A DNA stretch of 64,000 nt from Gaoshiqia sp050178015 (GTDB lineage Bacteria > Bacteroidota > Bacteroidia > Bacteroidales > Prolixibacteraceae): the NCBI GenBank assembly GCA_050178015.1, contig JBFXGM010000019.1, forward strand, positions 30,898 through 94,897, in the 5' to 3' direction. The position numbers and the translations under genes are program-made. The notes below the pieces were generated by a model. The model saw only the letters and a program-made list of their open reading frames with translations. It was not told where the DNA came from and made no database searches. Of the stretch, positions 42,095-51,547 are shown one piece after another. Within the stretch, counting starts at the first letter, position 1. Each line of letters begins with the position of its first letter.

Positions 42095-42463
42095 ATGTTA
42101 GAACATTTGACGAAAGAAACATTCAAAGAGAAAGTTTTCAATTTTGAACTAAATAAAGATTGGAAATACGAAGGCAGCAAACCCTGTTTGATTGATTTTT
42201 ACGCTGACTGGTGCGGGCCATGCAAGATGGTTGCCCCGTTGTTGGAAGAACTTCAGAAAGAATACGGTGATAGCCTGCACATTTATAAAGTTGATACGGA
42301 AGATCAGCGCGAGCTGGCTGCCATGTTTGGTATCCAAAGCATTCCGTCGCTCTTGTTTGTTCCTGTTGACGGACAGCCGCAAATGGCCATGGGCGCTTTA
42401 CCCAAAGCTACATTTGAACAGGCTATTGCAGAGGTTTTAAAAGTTGAAAAACCGGTAAACTAA
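42095..42463 (+). CDS. Thioredoxin family protein
   Basis: 122 residues with a complete thioredoxin fold and the classical active site WCGPCK (W39-C40-G41-P42-C43), then VDTEDQRELAAMFGIQSIPSLLFVP with the cis-proline. No signal peptide, so it is cytoplasmic. The N-terminal extension of about 20 residues before the fold (LEHLTKETFKEKVFNFELNK) is common in Bacteroidota thioredoxins. Transcribed alone from a clear promoter box. Confidence 0.93.
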   Translation: MLEHLTKETFKEKVFNFELNKDWKYEGSKPCLIDFYADWCGPCKMVAPLLEELQKEYGDSLHIYKVDTEDQRELAAMFGIQSIPSLLFVPVDGQPQMAMGALPKATFEQAIAEVLKVEKPVN

Positions 42464-42497
42464 CTGAATTTTCAAACCAGATAATTTCCTGGTCAGT

Positions 42498-43790
42498 TTA
42501 AAGCTTTTCGAGGATTTTTTCCAACTGGATGCCTCTGGAGCCCTTGATCAGGATTAAGTTATCTTCGATTGGTTTTTGTTGATATAGGTAGTCAGAAAGA
42601 AGTTCGGCATTGTCGAACTTCTTTATTTTGGAGCCAGCAGTAACGGCGCCGAAACATTCGCCCACCAGGAAAACGTTGTCGAAATCGTGCCCATCAATAA
42701 AGTCGGCAATTTTTTGGTGTTCGTTTGCAGCGTATTCGCCTAGTTCGAGCATGTCGCCCAGGATTACGGTTTTTGCTGAATGGCGGATGGATGCAAAGTT
42801 CGTCAAGGCTGCCATCATGCTGGTAGGGTTGGCGTTGTAGGCGTCCATAATGATGCGGTTGGTTCCTTTTTGGATAAGTTGCGAACGGTTGTTGCTTGGT
42901 TGGTATCTCTCAATGGCTTGTTGTATTTCAAGCGGATCGACGCCAAAATGGAGTCCAATGCGGGCCGCCGCGAGGATGTTTTCGAAATTGTACGATCCAA
43001 TAAGCTTGGATTTCAGGTACAGCCACCCTTTCGGGAAAAGCACTTTTGCCGTCAGGAAGTAGGAGGTTTCTTCCGGCTGGCCCTGCAGCTGGGCTTCATC
43101 GCTGGTCCCGTAACTCAGATGTTCCAGTCCGGCTGCCTGTTTCACGAGCAAATCGTTGTCGCTGTTGATAAAGCATTTCCCTGAATGGTTGCGCAGAAAA
43201 TCGTACAGCTCCGATTTTGTTTTCACAACACCTTCAAATGATCCAAAACCTTCAAGGTGCGCCTTGCCGATGTTGGTAATCAGGCCCAAGCTGGGCTCGG
43301 CGATTTGGCAAAGCTGCGCTATTTCGCCGGGATGGTTGGCGCCCATTTCAATCACGGCGATTTCCGTATCCCGGCTTAAGCTTAGCAACGTGAGCGGAAC
43401 GCCAATGTGGTTGTTCAGGTTTCCCCGGGTAAAGGTTACCTGGTATTTCTTCTGCAAAACGGAGGCAATCAGTTCCTTGGTGGTTGTTTTTCCGTTGGAG
43501 CCGGTGATGGCCAATACCGGTATTTTCAGTTGTTTTCGGTGATAGTTCGCCAGTTGTTGCAGACTTGTCAGAACATCGTTAACCAGGATGAGCCTGTCGT
43601 TTCCGGCAAATTTTGCATTGTCGATTACTGCATAGGCTGCTCCCTTTGTCAGTGCTTCTGTGGCGAATGTATTTCCGTCGAAGTGTTGTCCTTTCAGGGC
43701 AAAGAAAATGCCGCCTTGAGGAATGTTTCGCGTATCCGTTGATACGATGGGGTGCTGCAAATACAGCTGGTATAGTTGTTCGGTATTCAT
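42498..43790 (-). CDS. murF: UDP-N-acetylmuramoyl-tripeptide-D-alanyl-D-alanine ligase
   Basis: 430 residues. The Mur ligase P-loop ITGSNGKTTTKELIASVL, the middle motif VIEMGANHPGEIAQLC, and YNANPTSMMAAL near the ADP site are all present. The N-terminal domain begins with STDTRNIPQGGIFFALKGQHFDG. It adds D-Ala-D-Ala to the UDP-MurNAc tripeptide. In gliding Bacteroidota murF is often next to gldJ, as here, with a terminator between them. Confidence 0.95.
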   Translation of the reverse strand: MNTEQLYQLYLQHPIVSTDTRNIPQGGIFFALKGQHFDGNTFATEALTKGAAYAVIDNAKFAGNDRLILVNDVLTSLQQLANYHRKQLKIPVLAITGSNGKTTTKELIASVLQKKYQVTFTRGNLNNHIGVPLTLLSLSRDTEIAVIEMGANHPGEIAQLCQIAEPSLGLITNIGKAHLEGFGSFEGVVKTKSELYDFLRNHSGKCFINSDNDLLVKQAAGLEHLSYGTSDEAQLQGQPEETSYFLTAKVLFPKGWLYLKSKLIGSYNFENILAAARIGLHFGVDPLEIQQAIERYQPSNNRSQLIQKGTNRIIMDAYNANPTSMMAALTNFASIRHSAKTVILGDMLELGEYAANEHQKIADFIDGHDFDNVFLVGECFGAVTAGSKIKKFDNAELLSDYLYQQKPIEDNLILIKGSRGIQLEKILEKL

Positions 43791-43800
43791 GGTATCTGGG

Positions 43801-43834
43801 AAAAAGAAAACCCCATTCTTGCAAATGAGGTTTT
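43801..43834 (-). terminator. Rho-independent terminator between gldJ and murF
   Basis: On the minus strand 43834-43824 pairs with 43817-43807 over 11 bp, one of them G-U, with a 6-nt loop, followed by CTTTTT. It lies 21 bp past the gldJ stop, so murF probably needs its own promoter or read-through. Confidence 0.75.
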
Positions 43835-43854
43835 GTCAATATCTTTTGGTTTGA

Positions 43855-45312
43855 TTAAAATCCCTGAGGACTGCCAACGCGGGTCATGGCACAACGGAAG
43901 CCAAGATCGTTGGTCGATTCGGTTTGCTCTTTATATCTTCTGGTTCCGGGAATCAGCCAGTAAGGGCGGTCTTTCCACGAACCACCTTTGTAAACCCGCA
44001 CGTTGTCGGAGATCAGTGAGGAAAGTTGTCCTTCCTGATCCGACTTTACATACATGTCGTCTGTGGCGATGTTGTTTTTTTCGGTGTTCCAGTCTTGTCC
44101 TTCAATGATTTGAGATTGATAATCACCGTCGTTGAAGTTGCGGTAATCGGCAATAGTGTCCACTTGTAATTCGCCAAATTCATTGCGGATGAGGTTGCCG
44201 TCTGCATCTCGCTTGTACCTGGTATAAACAGTACCGCGGAAGGGCTGGAATTCGTTCATGTCTTGCATCGACAGGGGGCGGTAAACATCGGCTACCCATT
44301 CATTTACGTTGCCGGCCATGCAGAAAAGACCATAATCGTTTGGATTGTATGAATCAACAGGGGCAGTAATATCGGCATTGTCATTCAACGCTCCGGCCAT
44401 ACCCATCAAGTCACCCCGGCCGCGGATAAAGTTGGCATTCAATTGCCCACGGTCTTTGCGCGAGTCATCTCTTAGATAACTACCATTCCAAGGGTAAATT
44501 TTCCGCTCTGTCAGCAATTCTCCTTCCGTATTTCCAATGAGGCCATAGGCGGCATATTCCCATTCGGCTTCGGTCGGGAGCCTGTAGTTCGGCATCAGGA
44601 TGCCATCTTCCCATTTTACGCTTCTGGAATTGCCCGCAGCGTCTTCCATCGGTTTGTTTCCGGCAACTCCTTCATACAGACCGGCCAGGTAGCTTTCGGT
44701 GGTAAATACATTTTGTCCGCTTTGCGAAAGGTCATGATCCAAAATTCCTCGGTCAATCAGTATCTGTTCATTTACCCGGTCGGTTCGCCACTTGCAGTAA
44801 GCTTCTGCCTGTTCCCAGCTCACGCCCACAACGGGGTATTTGCTGTAGGCAGGGTGCCGGAAATAGTTCATCAGGTATGGTTCGTTGTATCCCAATTCTT
44901 CGCGCCATACAAGCGTATCGGGCAGGGCAGCCTGGTATTTATCCATGTTTTCCGGATAGACCCGCTGGATCCAGTATAAATATTCCCGGTAATCCAGGTT
45001 CGATACTTCGGTTTCATCCATGTAAAACGAAGCAACGGTAACCCTTCGGGGCATGTTGTTCCAATCATACATGACGTCCTGCTCCACGCGACCCATAGTA
45101 AAGGTTCCACCCTGGATAAAACGCAAACCGGGCCCTGCAAATTGCTGGTAGTCCAGATCGGTTTGAAAACCGCCATTGTCAGGGTCATTGTAATTCCAGC
45201 CTGTTGTACTGGAAGCATCCTTTTTCCCAAATCCACCACCATCTTTTTTGAACAATCCACAGCTTGCCAGCAGCACAGACAAACCCAGGAATAGTATGGC
45301 ATTAAATTTCAT
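43855..45312 (-). CDS. gldJ: Gliding motility / type IX secretion lipoprotein GldJ
   Basis: 485 residues with a lipoprotein signal (LLASC, Cys18). The body is an SUMF1/formylglycine-generating-like domain used as a structural scaffold: GPGLRFIQGGTFTMGRVEQDVMYDWNNMP, SFYMDETEVSNLDYREYLYW, YPVVGVSWEQAEAYCKWRTDRVNE, and the end KGGSWKDRPYWLIPGTRRY. GldJ is required for type IX secretion and gliding, and stabilises GldK/other parts on the periplasmic side of the outer membrane. Divergent from porU, next to murF. GldK is a related paralogue, but the DVMYDWNN block and the neighbours favour GldJ. Confidence 0.9.
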   Translation of the reverse strand: MKFNAILFLGLSVLLASCGLFKKDGGGFGKKDASSTTGWNYNDPDNGGFQTDLDYQQFAGPGLRFIQGGTFTMGRVEQDVMYDWNNMPRRVTVASFYMDETEVSNLDYREYLYWIQRVYPENMDKYQAALPDTLVWREELGYNEPYLMNYFRHPAYSKYPVVGVSWEQAEAYCKWRTDRVNEQILIDRGILDHDLSQSGQNVFTTESYLAGLYEGVAGNKPMEDAAGNSRSVKWEDGILMPNYRLPTEAEWEYAAYGLIGNTEGELLTERKIYPWNGSYLRDDSRKDRGQLNANFIRGRGDLMGMAGALNDNADITAPVDSYNPNDYGLFCMAGNVNEWVADVYRPLSMQDMNEFQPFRGTVYTRYKRDADGNLIRNEFGELQVDTIADYRNFNDGDYQSQIIEGQDWNTEKNNIATDDMYVKSDQEGQLSSLISDNVRVYKGGSWKDRPYWLIPGTRRYKEQTESTNDLGFRCAMTRVGSPQGF

Positions 45313-45345
45313 TGCTATGTATTTTCTGTTAATTTTTGACGTTCA

Positions 45346-45353
45346 CAAATATA
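45346..45353 (-). promoter_or_regulatory. -7 box of the gldJ promoter
   Basis: TATATTTG on the minus strand, followed by TGAACG, fits the TAnnTTTG consensus. It is 34 bp ahead of the gldJ ATG at 45312. No convincing -33 element. Confidence 0.55.
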
Positions 45354-45527
45354 ACTAATTTGTTCAATTCTTATTGTTTGGCCAATATAACTTTTTATGA
45401 TGGATTATTCGTGCAGCTGGTTATTTTTGTTTTCAAATTTTCAGGCATGTGGCAGTACGATGCATATATCGTAACTTGCATGCCGCAATAAAAGCTGATA
45501 TGAAGTGGTTTTGCTAATTGATTGTTC

Positions 45528-48500
45528 ATGCTGATGACGAAATTTGTTCCGGTTCTTATTCTCCTGATGTGGCTGATTACTCCTGCTACCCTGGGGCAAA
45601 AGCGGGTTCTTGACTGGGCAACGGAAAGTGGACCGGAGAATCCGCAACGCTTTGTTTATTCAGAAGTGTCAAAAAAACAAAAGAGTTGGCATTCGTCATC
45701 GGTATTGGCTACAGGTAAATGGGTCCAGTTGAAGGCCGCCGAGCGGGGTATTTATAAAATCACGTACAGTCAGCTTCGGAATTTGGGGTTAGAGCCTGCG
45801 CAGGTTTGCTTGTACGGAAATGGCGGCTTTATGCTACCCAAGATGAATGATGAAGATTTTTTTGACGACTTGGTGCAGAACCCGGTTTGGCACGGAAAAG
45901 ATAAAAACAACAACGATTGCCTGTTTTTTTATGCCACAGGTACGATTAGGTGGACCTATTACAAATCGAGTGGTGCGTTTAAACACCAGCGGAATGAGTA
46001 TGCCGACTATGCCTGCTATTACTTAAGCGATCAGGGTGAGCCCAGGCTTGTTGAAAGTTCGCCTGCTGAAACGGGCGAGGTCACACATGAAGTTGCCAGT
46101 TTTTTGGATTACCGGCTGTATGAAGAAGAGAAGGAAAACCTGATCCATTCCGGAAGTCGCTGGTTTGGTGATCGTTTTCAGGACGGACAAACGCGGAACT
46201 ACAGTTTTGTTCTCGAGAATGTGGACAGTAGCCGGCCGGTAACTGTTTATGTGGAAGGGGCCGGGCGCTCGGCTGGCAGTTCGTCGCTAACCGTATCTTC
46301 TGATCAGGGATTGCACGCCAAACTGGACTTTCAGGCCGTGCAAACCGGCGACCCGATTGGGCCGTACGCGTCAACCAATCAAACGCGCTTTCAGCTTGAC
46401 GGTGCCGCAAGCGATTTGTCGCTCAACCTGCTTTATCAGGCTTCCGGCAATTCAGCGATTGGCTGGCTCGATTATATCGAGGTAAATTTTTTCCGGGCAT
46501 TGGCGGTGGGCAATACTCCGCTCTTTTTTCGGGATACCGAACGAATTGGCTCCGGGAGTGTGCCACTTTTTGAGATAAATTCGCCGGGTAACAATCTGCA
46601 GGTATGGGAGGTGACGGATTTCGTTGGCCCGAAATCGGTGCCGTACGAACAGACGGGCAGTTTGGTGCAGTTTTTGGCAACTTCGGACATGCTGCGGGAG
46701 TTTGTCGCTTTTTATCCGGATGGCGATATTCCCGAGCCGGAGATCGTAGGGGAGGTGCCTAACCAAAACCTGCACCAGGCCATCGTTCCCGATATGATCA
46801 TCATCACCCATCCCGATTTCCTGTCAGGTGCGGATGAACTGGCCAATTTTCACCGGCAATCCGATCAGTTGAGTGTTGTGGTGGTTACCCCCGAACATAT
46901 TTATAATGAATTCTCCGGTGGCTTGCCCGATGCGGCCGGTATCCGGAATTACCTGCGCATGTGTTACGACCGGTCCAATGCGGGTGGCGGAAACCTGAAA
47001 TATGTGCTTTTGCTGGGCGACGGGAGTTACGATAACCGAAATTTGCTGGGCAAAGGCTACAATTTTATCCCTACCTACCAATCGGAAAATTCCCTGCTTC
47101 CGACAGCATCGTTTGTTACCGACGATTTTTTTGTGCTGCTTGATCCGGGCGAAGGTGATTATGTCGGGAACATCGACCTGGGCATCGGGCGGATACCGGC
47201 CCGGACGATGGATGAAGTTACGGCGGTGGTGCAGAAAATCAAAAATTATGCATCAACCAATTCGTTGGGGAATTGGCGGAATGTAGTTTGCTTTATTGGT
47301 GACGATGAGGATGCCAATACCCACATGGCCCAGTCCGAAAGTTTGGCCGATGCTGTCAATTTGACCAATCCGGCTTTGTCCGCCGACAAGATTTACTTTG
47401 ATGCCTGGCCGGAAAAGGCAACCCCGGCGGGCGACCAGTACCCGGGCGTAAATGAAGCCATCAACAAACGGGTGAAAGAAGGGGCGCTGATCCTGAATTA
47501 TATCGGCCATGCCAACGAATTGGCCTTGGCCCACGAGAAAGTGCTGGGGATTAATGATATCGACCAATGGCAAAATTTCGACCGACTGCCCGTTTTTGTA
47601 ACAGCTACCTGCGAGATCAGCCGGTTTGACGGGGATGAAAATTCAGGCGGCGAGCACATTCTTTTTAACCCGCATGGAGGGGGAATTGGCTTGTTCAGTA
47701 CCACCCGTGTGGTTTATTCCAACCCCAATTTCATTTTGAACAGTGAATTTTACAAGCACATTTTCAGCCGTGACGAAGGAGGCAAAACGTTGGCGTTGGG
47801 CGAGGTGATGAAACGGACCAAGAATGGCATCAACACCGGTACCAATAAGCGAAACTTTACCTTGCTGGGCGATCCGGCCATCCGGCTGGCCCTGCCCAAT
47901 TACCAGGTTGTCACCAAAACCATAAACGGACACCCACCCGGTGAAATGACAGAACCAATCGGCCCTCTTTCCAACGTAACGGTAACCGGCGAAATCATCG
48001 ATGAGGCCGGAAATTCGCTCCCTGACTTTAATGGCGAAATCATCCCGGTAGTTTACGACAAGCAGGATACCGTGAAAACACTTGGAAATGGGGGAAATGA
48101 TCCCTTCACTTATAAAGTCAGGAATAATATCATTTTTAAGGGGATGGCCACGGTGACCTACGGAAGGTTCAGTTTTAGTTTGGTTGTCCCCAAAGATGTT
48201 TCGTACGCTGTATCGCCAGGGATGATCAGCTACTACGCGAACAATGGGCAGGTCGATGCCAATGGCTATTCGGACGGTTTTTTGATTGGCGGCCCGTCGG
48301 GAAATGTTGCGAATGATGTTGTCGGCCCCGACATCCGCCTTTATTTAAATGATGAGGGTTTTCGTTCGGGAGATGAAGTTGGCAAAAATCCCGTTTTATA
48401 TGTGCGTATCGAAGATGAAACCGGGATCAACACTGTGGGGACCGGCATTGGCCACGATATCACCGCGGTTATTGATGGTGACAATAGCCATGTTTTGGTG

Positions 48501-48971
48501 TTGAACGACTATTTTTTATCGGATATGGATAGCCATACTTCGGGTTCACTCGTATATCCGTTAACCGGCTTGAGTGCTGGCGAACATACCCTAAGGTTGA
48601 AAGTGTGGGATGTACTCAATAATTCTGCGGAAGTGGAAATCACCTTCCGGATTACCGATGCGCTTGAAATTGAAGAGGTTATTTGTTACCCGAACCCGTT
48701 GTCCGATTTCACAAACTTTAAATTTAAGCACAACCGTCCGGATGAGACACTGGATGCACGGGTGGAGATTTATGATTATTCGGGGAGTATGCTGGATGTC
48801 ATTAAAGAGCGGTTACGTTCAACTGGCAACGAAAGCCTCCCGATGGTATGGCAGGTGAGTGACAGCCAGGTGTTGGTGCGGAGCGGCGCCTATTTGTACC
48901 GGATTGTGGTGGTAGCGCCTGATGGAGCAACCACTTCAAAAACCGGCAGAATGATCATTTTACGACAATAG
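45528..48971 (+). CDS. porU: Type IX secretion system sortase PorU
   Basis: 1147 residues from the ATG at 45528 (an upstream TTG at 45522 is in frame). A signal peptide is followed by N-terminal beta domains and a C25 gingipain-like protease domain with the His-Cys dyad His661 (NYIGHANEL) and Cys695 (VTATCEISRFD). The C-terminal end has the T9SS sorting-type pattern EVICYPNPLSDFTNFKF ending in GRMIILRQ. PorU removes the C-terminal signal of T9SS cargo and transfers it to the surface anchor. PorV, its partner, is directly downstream. Confidence 0.92.
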   Translation: MLMTKFVPVLILLMWLITPATLGQKRVLDWATESGPENPQRFVYSEVSKKQKSWHSSSVLATGKWVQLKAAERGIYKITYSQLRNLGLEPAQVCLYGNGGFMLPKMNDEDFFDDLVQNPVWHGKDKNNNDCLFFYATGTIRWTYYKSSGAFKHQRNEYADYACYYLSDQGEPRLVESSPAETGEVTHEVASFLDYRLYEEEKENLIHSGSRWFGDRFQDGQTRNYSFVLENVDSSRPVTVYVEGAGRSAGSSSLTVSSDQGLHAKLDFQAVQTGDPIGPYASTNQTRFQLDGAASDLSLNLLYQASGNSAIGWLDYIEVNFFRALAVGNTPLFFRDTERIGSGSVPLFEINSPGNNLQVWEVTDFVGPKSVPYEQTGSLVQFLATSDMLREFVAFYPDGDIPEPEIVGEVPNQNLHQAIVPDMIIITHPDFLSGADELANFHRQSDQLSVVVVTPEHIYNEFSGGLPDAAGIRNYLRMCYDRSNAGGGNLKYVLLLGDGSYDNRNLLGKGYNFIPTYQSENSLLPTASFVTDDFFVLLDPGEGDYVGNIDLGIGRIPARTMDEVTAVVQKIKNYASTNSLGNWRNVVCFIGDDEDANTHMAQSESLADAVNLTNPALSADKIYFDAWPEKATPAGDQYPGVNEAINKRVKEGALILNYIGHANELALAHEKVLGINDIDQWQNFDRLPVFVTATCEISRFDGDENSGGEHILFNPHGGGIGLFSTTRVVYSNPNFILNSEFYKHIFSRDEGGKTLALGEVMKRTKNGINTGTNKRNFTLLGDPAIRLALPNYQVVTKTINGHPPGEMTEPIGPLSNVTVTGEIIDEAGNSLPDFNGEIIPVVYDKQDTVKTLGNGGNDPFTYKVRNNIIFKGMATVTYGRFSFSLVVPKDVSYAVSPGMISYYANNGQVDANGYSDGFLIGGPSGNVANDVVGPDIRLYLNDEGFRSGDEVGKNPVLYVRIEDETGINTVGTGIGHDITAVIDGDNSHVLVLNDYFLSDMDSHTSGSLVYPLTGLSAGEHTLRLKVWDVLNNSAEVEITFRITDALEIEEVICYPNPLSDFTNFKFKHNRPDETLDARVEIYDYSGSMLDVIKERLRSTGNESLPMVWQVSDSQVLVRSGAYLYRIVVVAPDGATTSKTGRMIILRQ

Positions 48972-49029
48972 CAGCGGGGTGATATACTAATTCCCGATCT
49001 CGTGCGTTCTCAAAATTAGTTTTCCCGCC

Positions 49030-49060
49030 TTGGGAACTCGCCGACAATGGTTTATATTTG
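49030..49060 (+). promoter_or_regulatory. porV promoter (-33 TTGG, -7 TATATTTG)
   Basis: TTGG at 49030-49033 and TATATTTG at 49053-49060 are 19 bp apart, a good fit to the Bacteroidota housekeeping promoter. The porV ATG is 18 bp after the box. It shows that porV can be transcribed independently of porU. Confidence 0.7.
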
Positions 49061-49078
49061 CAACTTTTTACAAATCAA

Positions 49079-50260
49079 ATGAATAAAATGAAACAACGAT
49101 TAGCGGTTATCGCAGCAATTATCGGGTTTGGCTGTTTGGCGCAACAGGCCGTTGCACAAACATCAACTTCGGGGGCCAACACAATTTCTACAGCTGTTCC
49201 TTTTTTGTCCATCGCTCCCGATTCGCGGGCGGGCGCCATGGGGGACGCCGGTGTGGCCACTTCGCCTGATATGAATTCTCAGCACTGGAACCCGGCTAAA
49301 TATGCTTTTATTGAAAGTGAGTTGGGCGTGGGACTTTCCTATACACCCTGGTTGCGTAACCTGGTGGACGATATTAACCTGGCCTACTTGGCGGGATACA
49401 AAAAACTGGATGACATGCAGACGCTGAGCGCATCCTTGCTCTATTTTTCACTGGGTGAAATCACCTTTATGGACAATTTTGGTAACTATCAGGGCTTGCA
49501 AAATCCCAACGAATTTGCCGTTGACCTGGCCTATACCCGTCTTCTTTCTGACCAATTTTCCGGTTCGGTGGCTTTGCGGTACATTCGCTCCGACCTAACC
49601 GGGGGCCAATTAATTAACGGTGTGGAATCGCATGCAGGGACCTCCTTTGCTGCGGATATCGCATTCTATTATCGTAACGAAATGCGCGTCAACCGGAAAG
49701 AATCTGTTTTTTCAGCCGGGGTTAATATTTCGAACATCGGTAACAAAATTTCATATACCGATGGTATAACAAAGGACTTCATCCCCACGAACTTGCGGTT
49801 GGGAGCTGCCTACGAAACTGAGCTGGATCAGTATAATACGTTGACTTTTGCAGTGGATTTGAACAAGTTGCTTGTGCCAACTCCCACTCCGGCTTCCATC
49901 GATGCAGATGGTGTGATTGTTGGCGGTGGCTTCAGTCAGGACAAATCAGTGGTGGGCGGTATGTTCAGCTCGTTTAGCGATGCCCCGGGCGGATTCAAGG
50001 AAGAGCTTCAGGAAGTAAATATTTCGATGGGTCTCGAATATTGGTACAACCGCCAGTTTGCCCTTCGAGCCGGTTATTTTTACGAGCACGAAAACAAGGG
50101 CAACCGTAAATTCCTGACGGCCGGTGCCGGGCTGAAACTGAACGTGTTCACGCTCGACTTTTCGTACCTGTTGCCCACCGAGCGGAACCATCCGCTGGAG
50201 AACACGTTGCGGTTTTCTCTTTCGTTCGACTTTGAAGAATTTAGTAACCAGCGACGGTAA
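49079..50260 (+). CDS. porV: Type IX secretion outer membrane protein PorV (LptO)
   Basis: 393 residues from the ATG at 49079 (MNKMKQRLAVIAA; the upstream TTG at 49058 is inside the promoter). A signal peptide precedes a FadL/OmpP1-like beta barrel. PorV blocks: AVPFLSIAPDSRAGAMGDAGVATSPDMNSQHWNPAKYAF, then FSYLLPTERNHPLENTLRFSLSF-type barrel end. It shuttles cargo from the Sov translocon to PorU. The stop overlaps the ispF ATG by 1 bp, so ispF is probably in the same transcript. Confidence 0.92.
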   Translation: MNKMKQRLAVIAAIIGFGCLAQQAVAQTSTSGANTISTAVPFLSIAPDSRAGAMGDAGVATSPDMNSQHWNPAKYAFIESELGVGLSYTPWLRNLVDDINLAYLAGYKKLDDMQTLSASLLYFSLGEITFMDNFGNYQGLQNPNEFAVDLAYTRLLSDQFSGSVALRYIRSDLTGGQLINGVESHAGTSFAADIAFYYRNEMRVNRKESVFSAGVNISNIGNKISYTDGITKDFIPTNLRLGAAYETELDQYNTLTFAVDLNKLLVPTPTPASIDADGVIVGGGFSQDKSVVGGMFSSFSDAPGGFKEELQEVNISMGLEYWYNRQFALRAGYFYEHENKGNRKFLTAGAGLKLNVFTLDFSYLLPTERNHPLENTLRFSLSFDFEEFSNQRR

Positions 50261-50742
50261 TGGGTATTCGCGTAGGTTTTGGTTACGATGTGCATAGCCT
50301 GGCCGAGGGGGAAAGCCTTTGGCTGGGTGGAATTTTGGTTCCCCATCACAAGGGTACTGTTGCCCATTCGGATGGCGATGTGTTGATCCATGCCATTTGC
50401 GATGCCTTGCTGGGGGCTGCCAAACTGCGGGATATCGGTTTTCATTTTCCGGATACTTCCGCCGATTTTAAAAATGTTGACAGCAAAATCCTGCTGGCCA
50501 ACGTGCACGACTTGATTCGCGAAAAAGGCTATTCCGTTGGGAATATTGATGCGACCATAGCAGCCCAGAAACCCAAGTTGAAAGATTTTATTCCGCTGAT
50601 GGAAGAAACGCTGGCCGAAGTGCTGAACCTTGATGCCGATGCCGTTTCGGTAAAGGCGACAACCACTGAGCGGCTTGGTTTTGAAGGTCGGGAAGAAGGT
50701 ATTTCGGCTTATGCAGTAGTTTTAATACAAAAAGAAAGCTAA
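50260..50742 (+). CDS. ispF: 2-C-methyl-D-erythritol 2,4-cyclodiphosphate synthase
   Basis: 160 residues. Metal-binding GYDVHSL with the Asp and His ligands, HSDGDVLIHAICDALLGAA with the third ligand, DIGFHFPDTS and the end VKATTTERLGFEGREEGISAYAVVLI are all family signatures. It forms the cyclic diphosphate in the non-mevalonate isoprenoid pathway. It overlaps porV by 1 bp and carries a terminator over its stop codon. Confidence 0.96.
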   Translation: MGIRVGFGYDVHSLAEGESLWLGGILVPHHKGTVAHSDGDVLIHAICDALLGAAKLRDIGFHFPDTSADFKNVDSKILLANVHDLIREKGYSVGNIDATIAAQKPKLKDFIPLMEETLAEVLNLDADAVSVKATTTERLGFEGREEGISAYAVVLIQKES

Positions 50743-50764
50743 AGAGGGCTTTCTTTATTTTTTT
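50731..50764 (+). terminator. Rho-independent terminator overlapping the ispF stop
   Basis: A 9-bp perfect stem (50731-50739 with 50748-50756) whose 8-nt loop contains the TAA stop codon, followed by ATTTTTTT. It ends the porV-ispF transcript. Confidence 0.85.
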
Positions 50765-50795
50765 CAAAACGAAATTTCAAAAATTTTTAGATAGT

Positions 50796-51155
50796 ATGAA
50801 GAGAACCTTGGTGATTGGCGCCAGTGAGAAGCCTGAGCGCTATTCTTTTAAAGCGATCCGTGCCTTGCGATCGCACGGGCACGATGTAGTAGCCCTGGCG
50901 CCCCGTCCGGGTAAAGTTGAAGATGTGGACTTTGAAACAGAAGCCAAGACGTTTGAAGGGATCGATACCGTGACGTTGTATGTTGGCCCGCAAAACCAGC
51001 AGCAATACATGGAGTACGTGGTGAGGCTAAAACCCCGCCGGGTAATTTTCAACCCGGGTACCGAAAACGATGCTTTTGCCGAAAAACTGGATGAGGCCGG
51101 TATTCACCCGGAGACTGCGTGTACTTTGGTTTTGCTAAGCACGGGGCAGTACTGA
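50796..51155 (+). CDS. CoA-binding domain protein
   Basis: 119 residues with the CoA-binding Rossmann fold: TLVIGASEKPERYSFKAIRALRSHGHDVVALAPRPGKVEDV, then VTLYVGPQNQQQYMEYVVRLKPRRVIFNPGTENDAF. Small members of this family (YccU-like) bind CoA or a related nucleotide; no reaction is known. The stop shares one base with the ATG of the thioredoxin-like gene, so they are translated as a pair. Confidence 0.9.
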   Translation: MKRTLVIGASEKPERYSFKAIRALRSHGHDVVALAPRPGKVEDVDFETEAKTFEGIDTVTLYVGPQNQQQYMEYVVRLKPRRVIFNPGTENDAFAEKLDEAGIHPETACTLVLLSTGQY

Positions 51156-51487
51156 TGTTTACCGAAGTTACCACATTGGATGAATTTCAACTGCAGGTTG
51201 ATCGCGGCCCAGCTGTTTTGGCCTATTTTTCAACCGGTGGATGTCAGGTGTGCAACGTTCTGAAACCCAAAGTCGGGGAATTAATAGCAGGGTACTTCCC
51301 CCAAATTAGAACCATTTATATCGATTCGGGAAAGGCTCCGGAAGTGGCTGCCCAAAACCGGATTTTTGCTGCTCCAACCATTCTGGTGTTTTTTGAAGGG
51401 AAGGAATATTTGCGCAAAAGCCGCAGTTTTGGGATCGATGAGTTGAAAAATGAAATAAACAGGGCCTACAGCTTGTTGTTTTCCTGA
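51155..51487 (+). CDS. Thioredoxin-like protein
   Basis: 110 residues from the ATG at 51155 (TGATG coupling with the gene before). It has a thioredoxin fold with an unusual active site C30-QV-C33 (STGGCQVCNVLKP), followed by the cis-Pro stretch FAAPTILVFFEG. No signal peptide. The C-x2-C differs from the WCGPC of true thioredoxins, so the redox potential or partner should differ. Coupling with the CoA-binding protein hints at a thiol-related function. Confidence 0.87.
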   Translation: MFTEVTTLDEFQLQVDRGPAVLAYFSTGGCQVCNVLKPKVGELIAGYFPQIRTIYIDSGKAPEVAAQNRIFAAPTILVFFEGKEYLRKSRSFGIDELKNEINRAYSLLFS

Positions 51488-51547
51488 TTCTTTTTTGAAA
51501 AGCAAACAAATAAAAGTTATTTTAGCACGAATGTTAATATAAACCCA

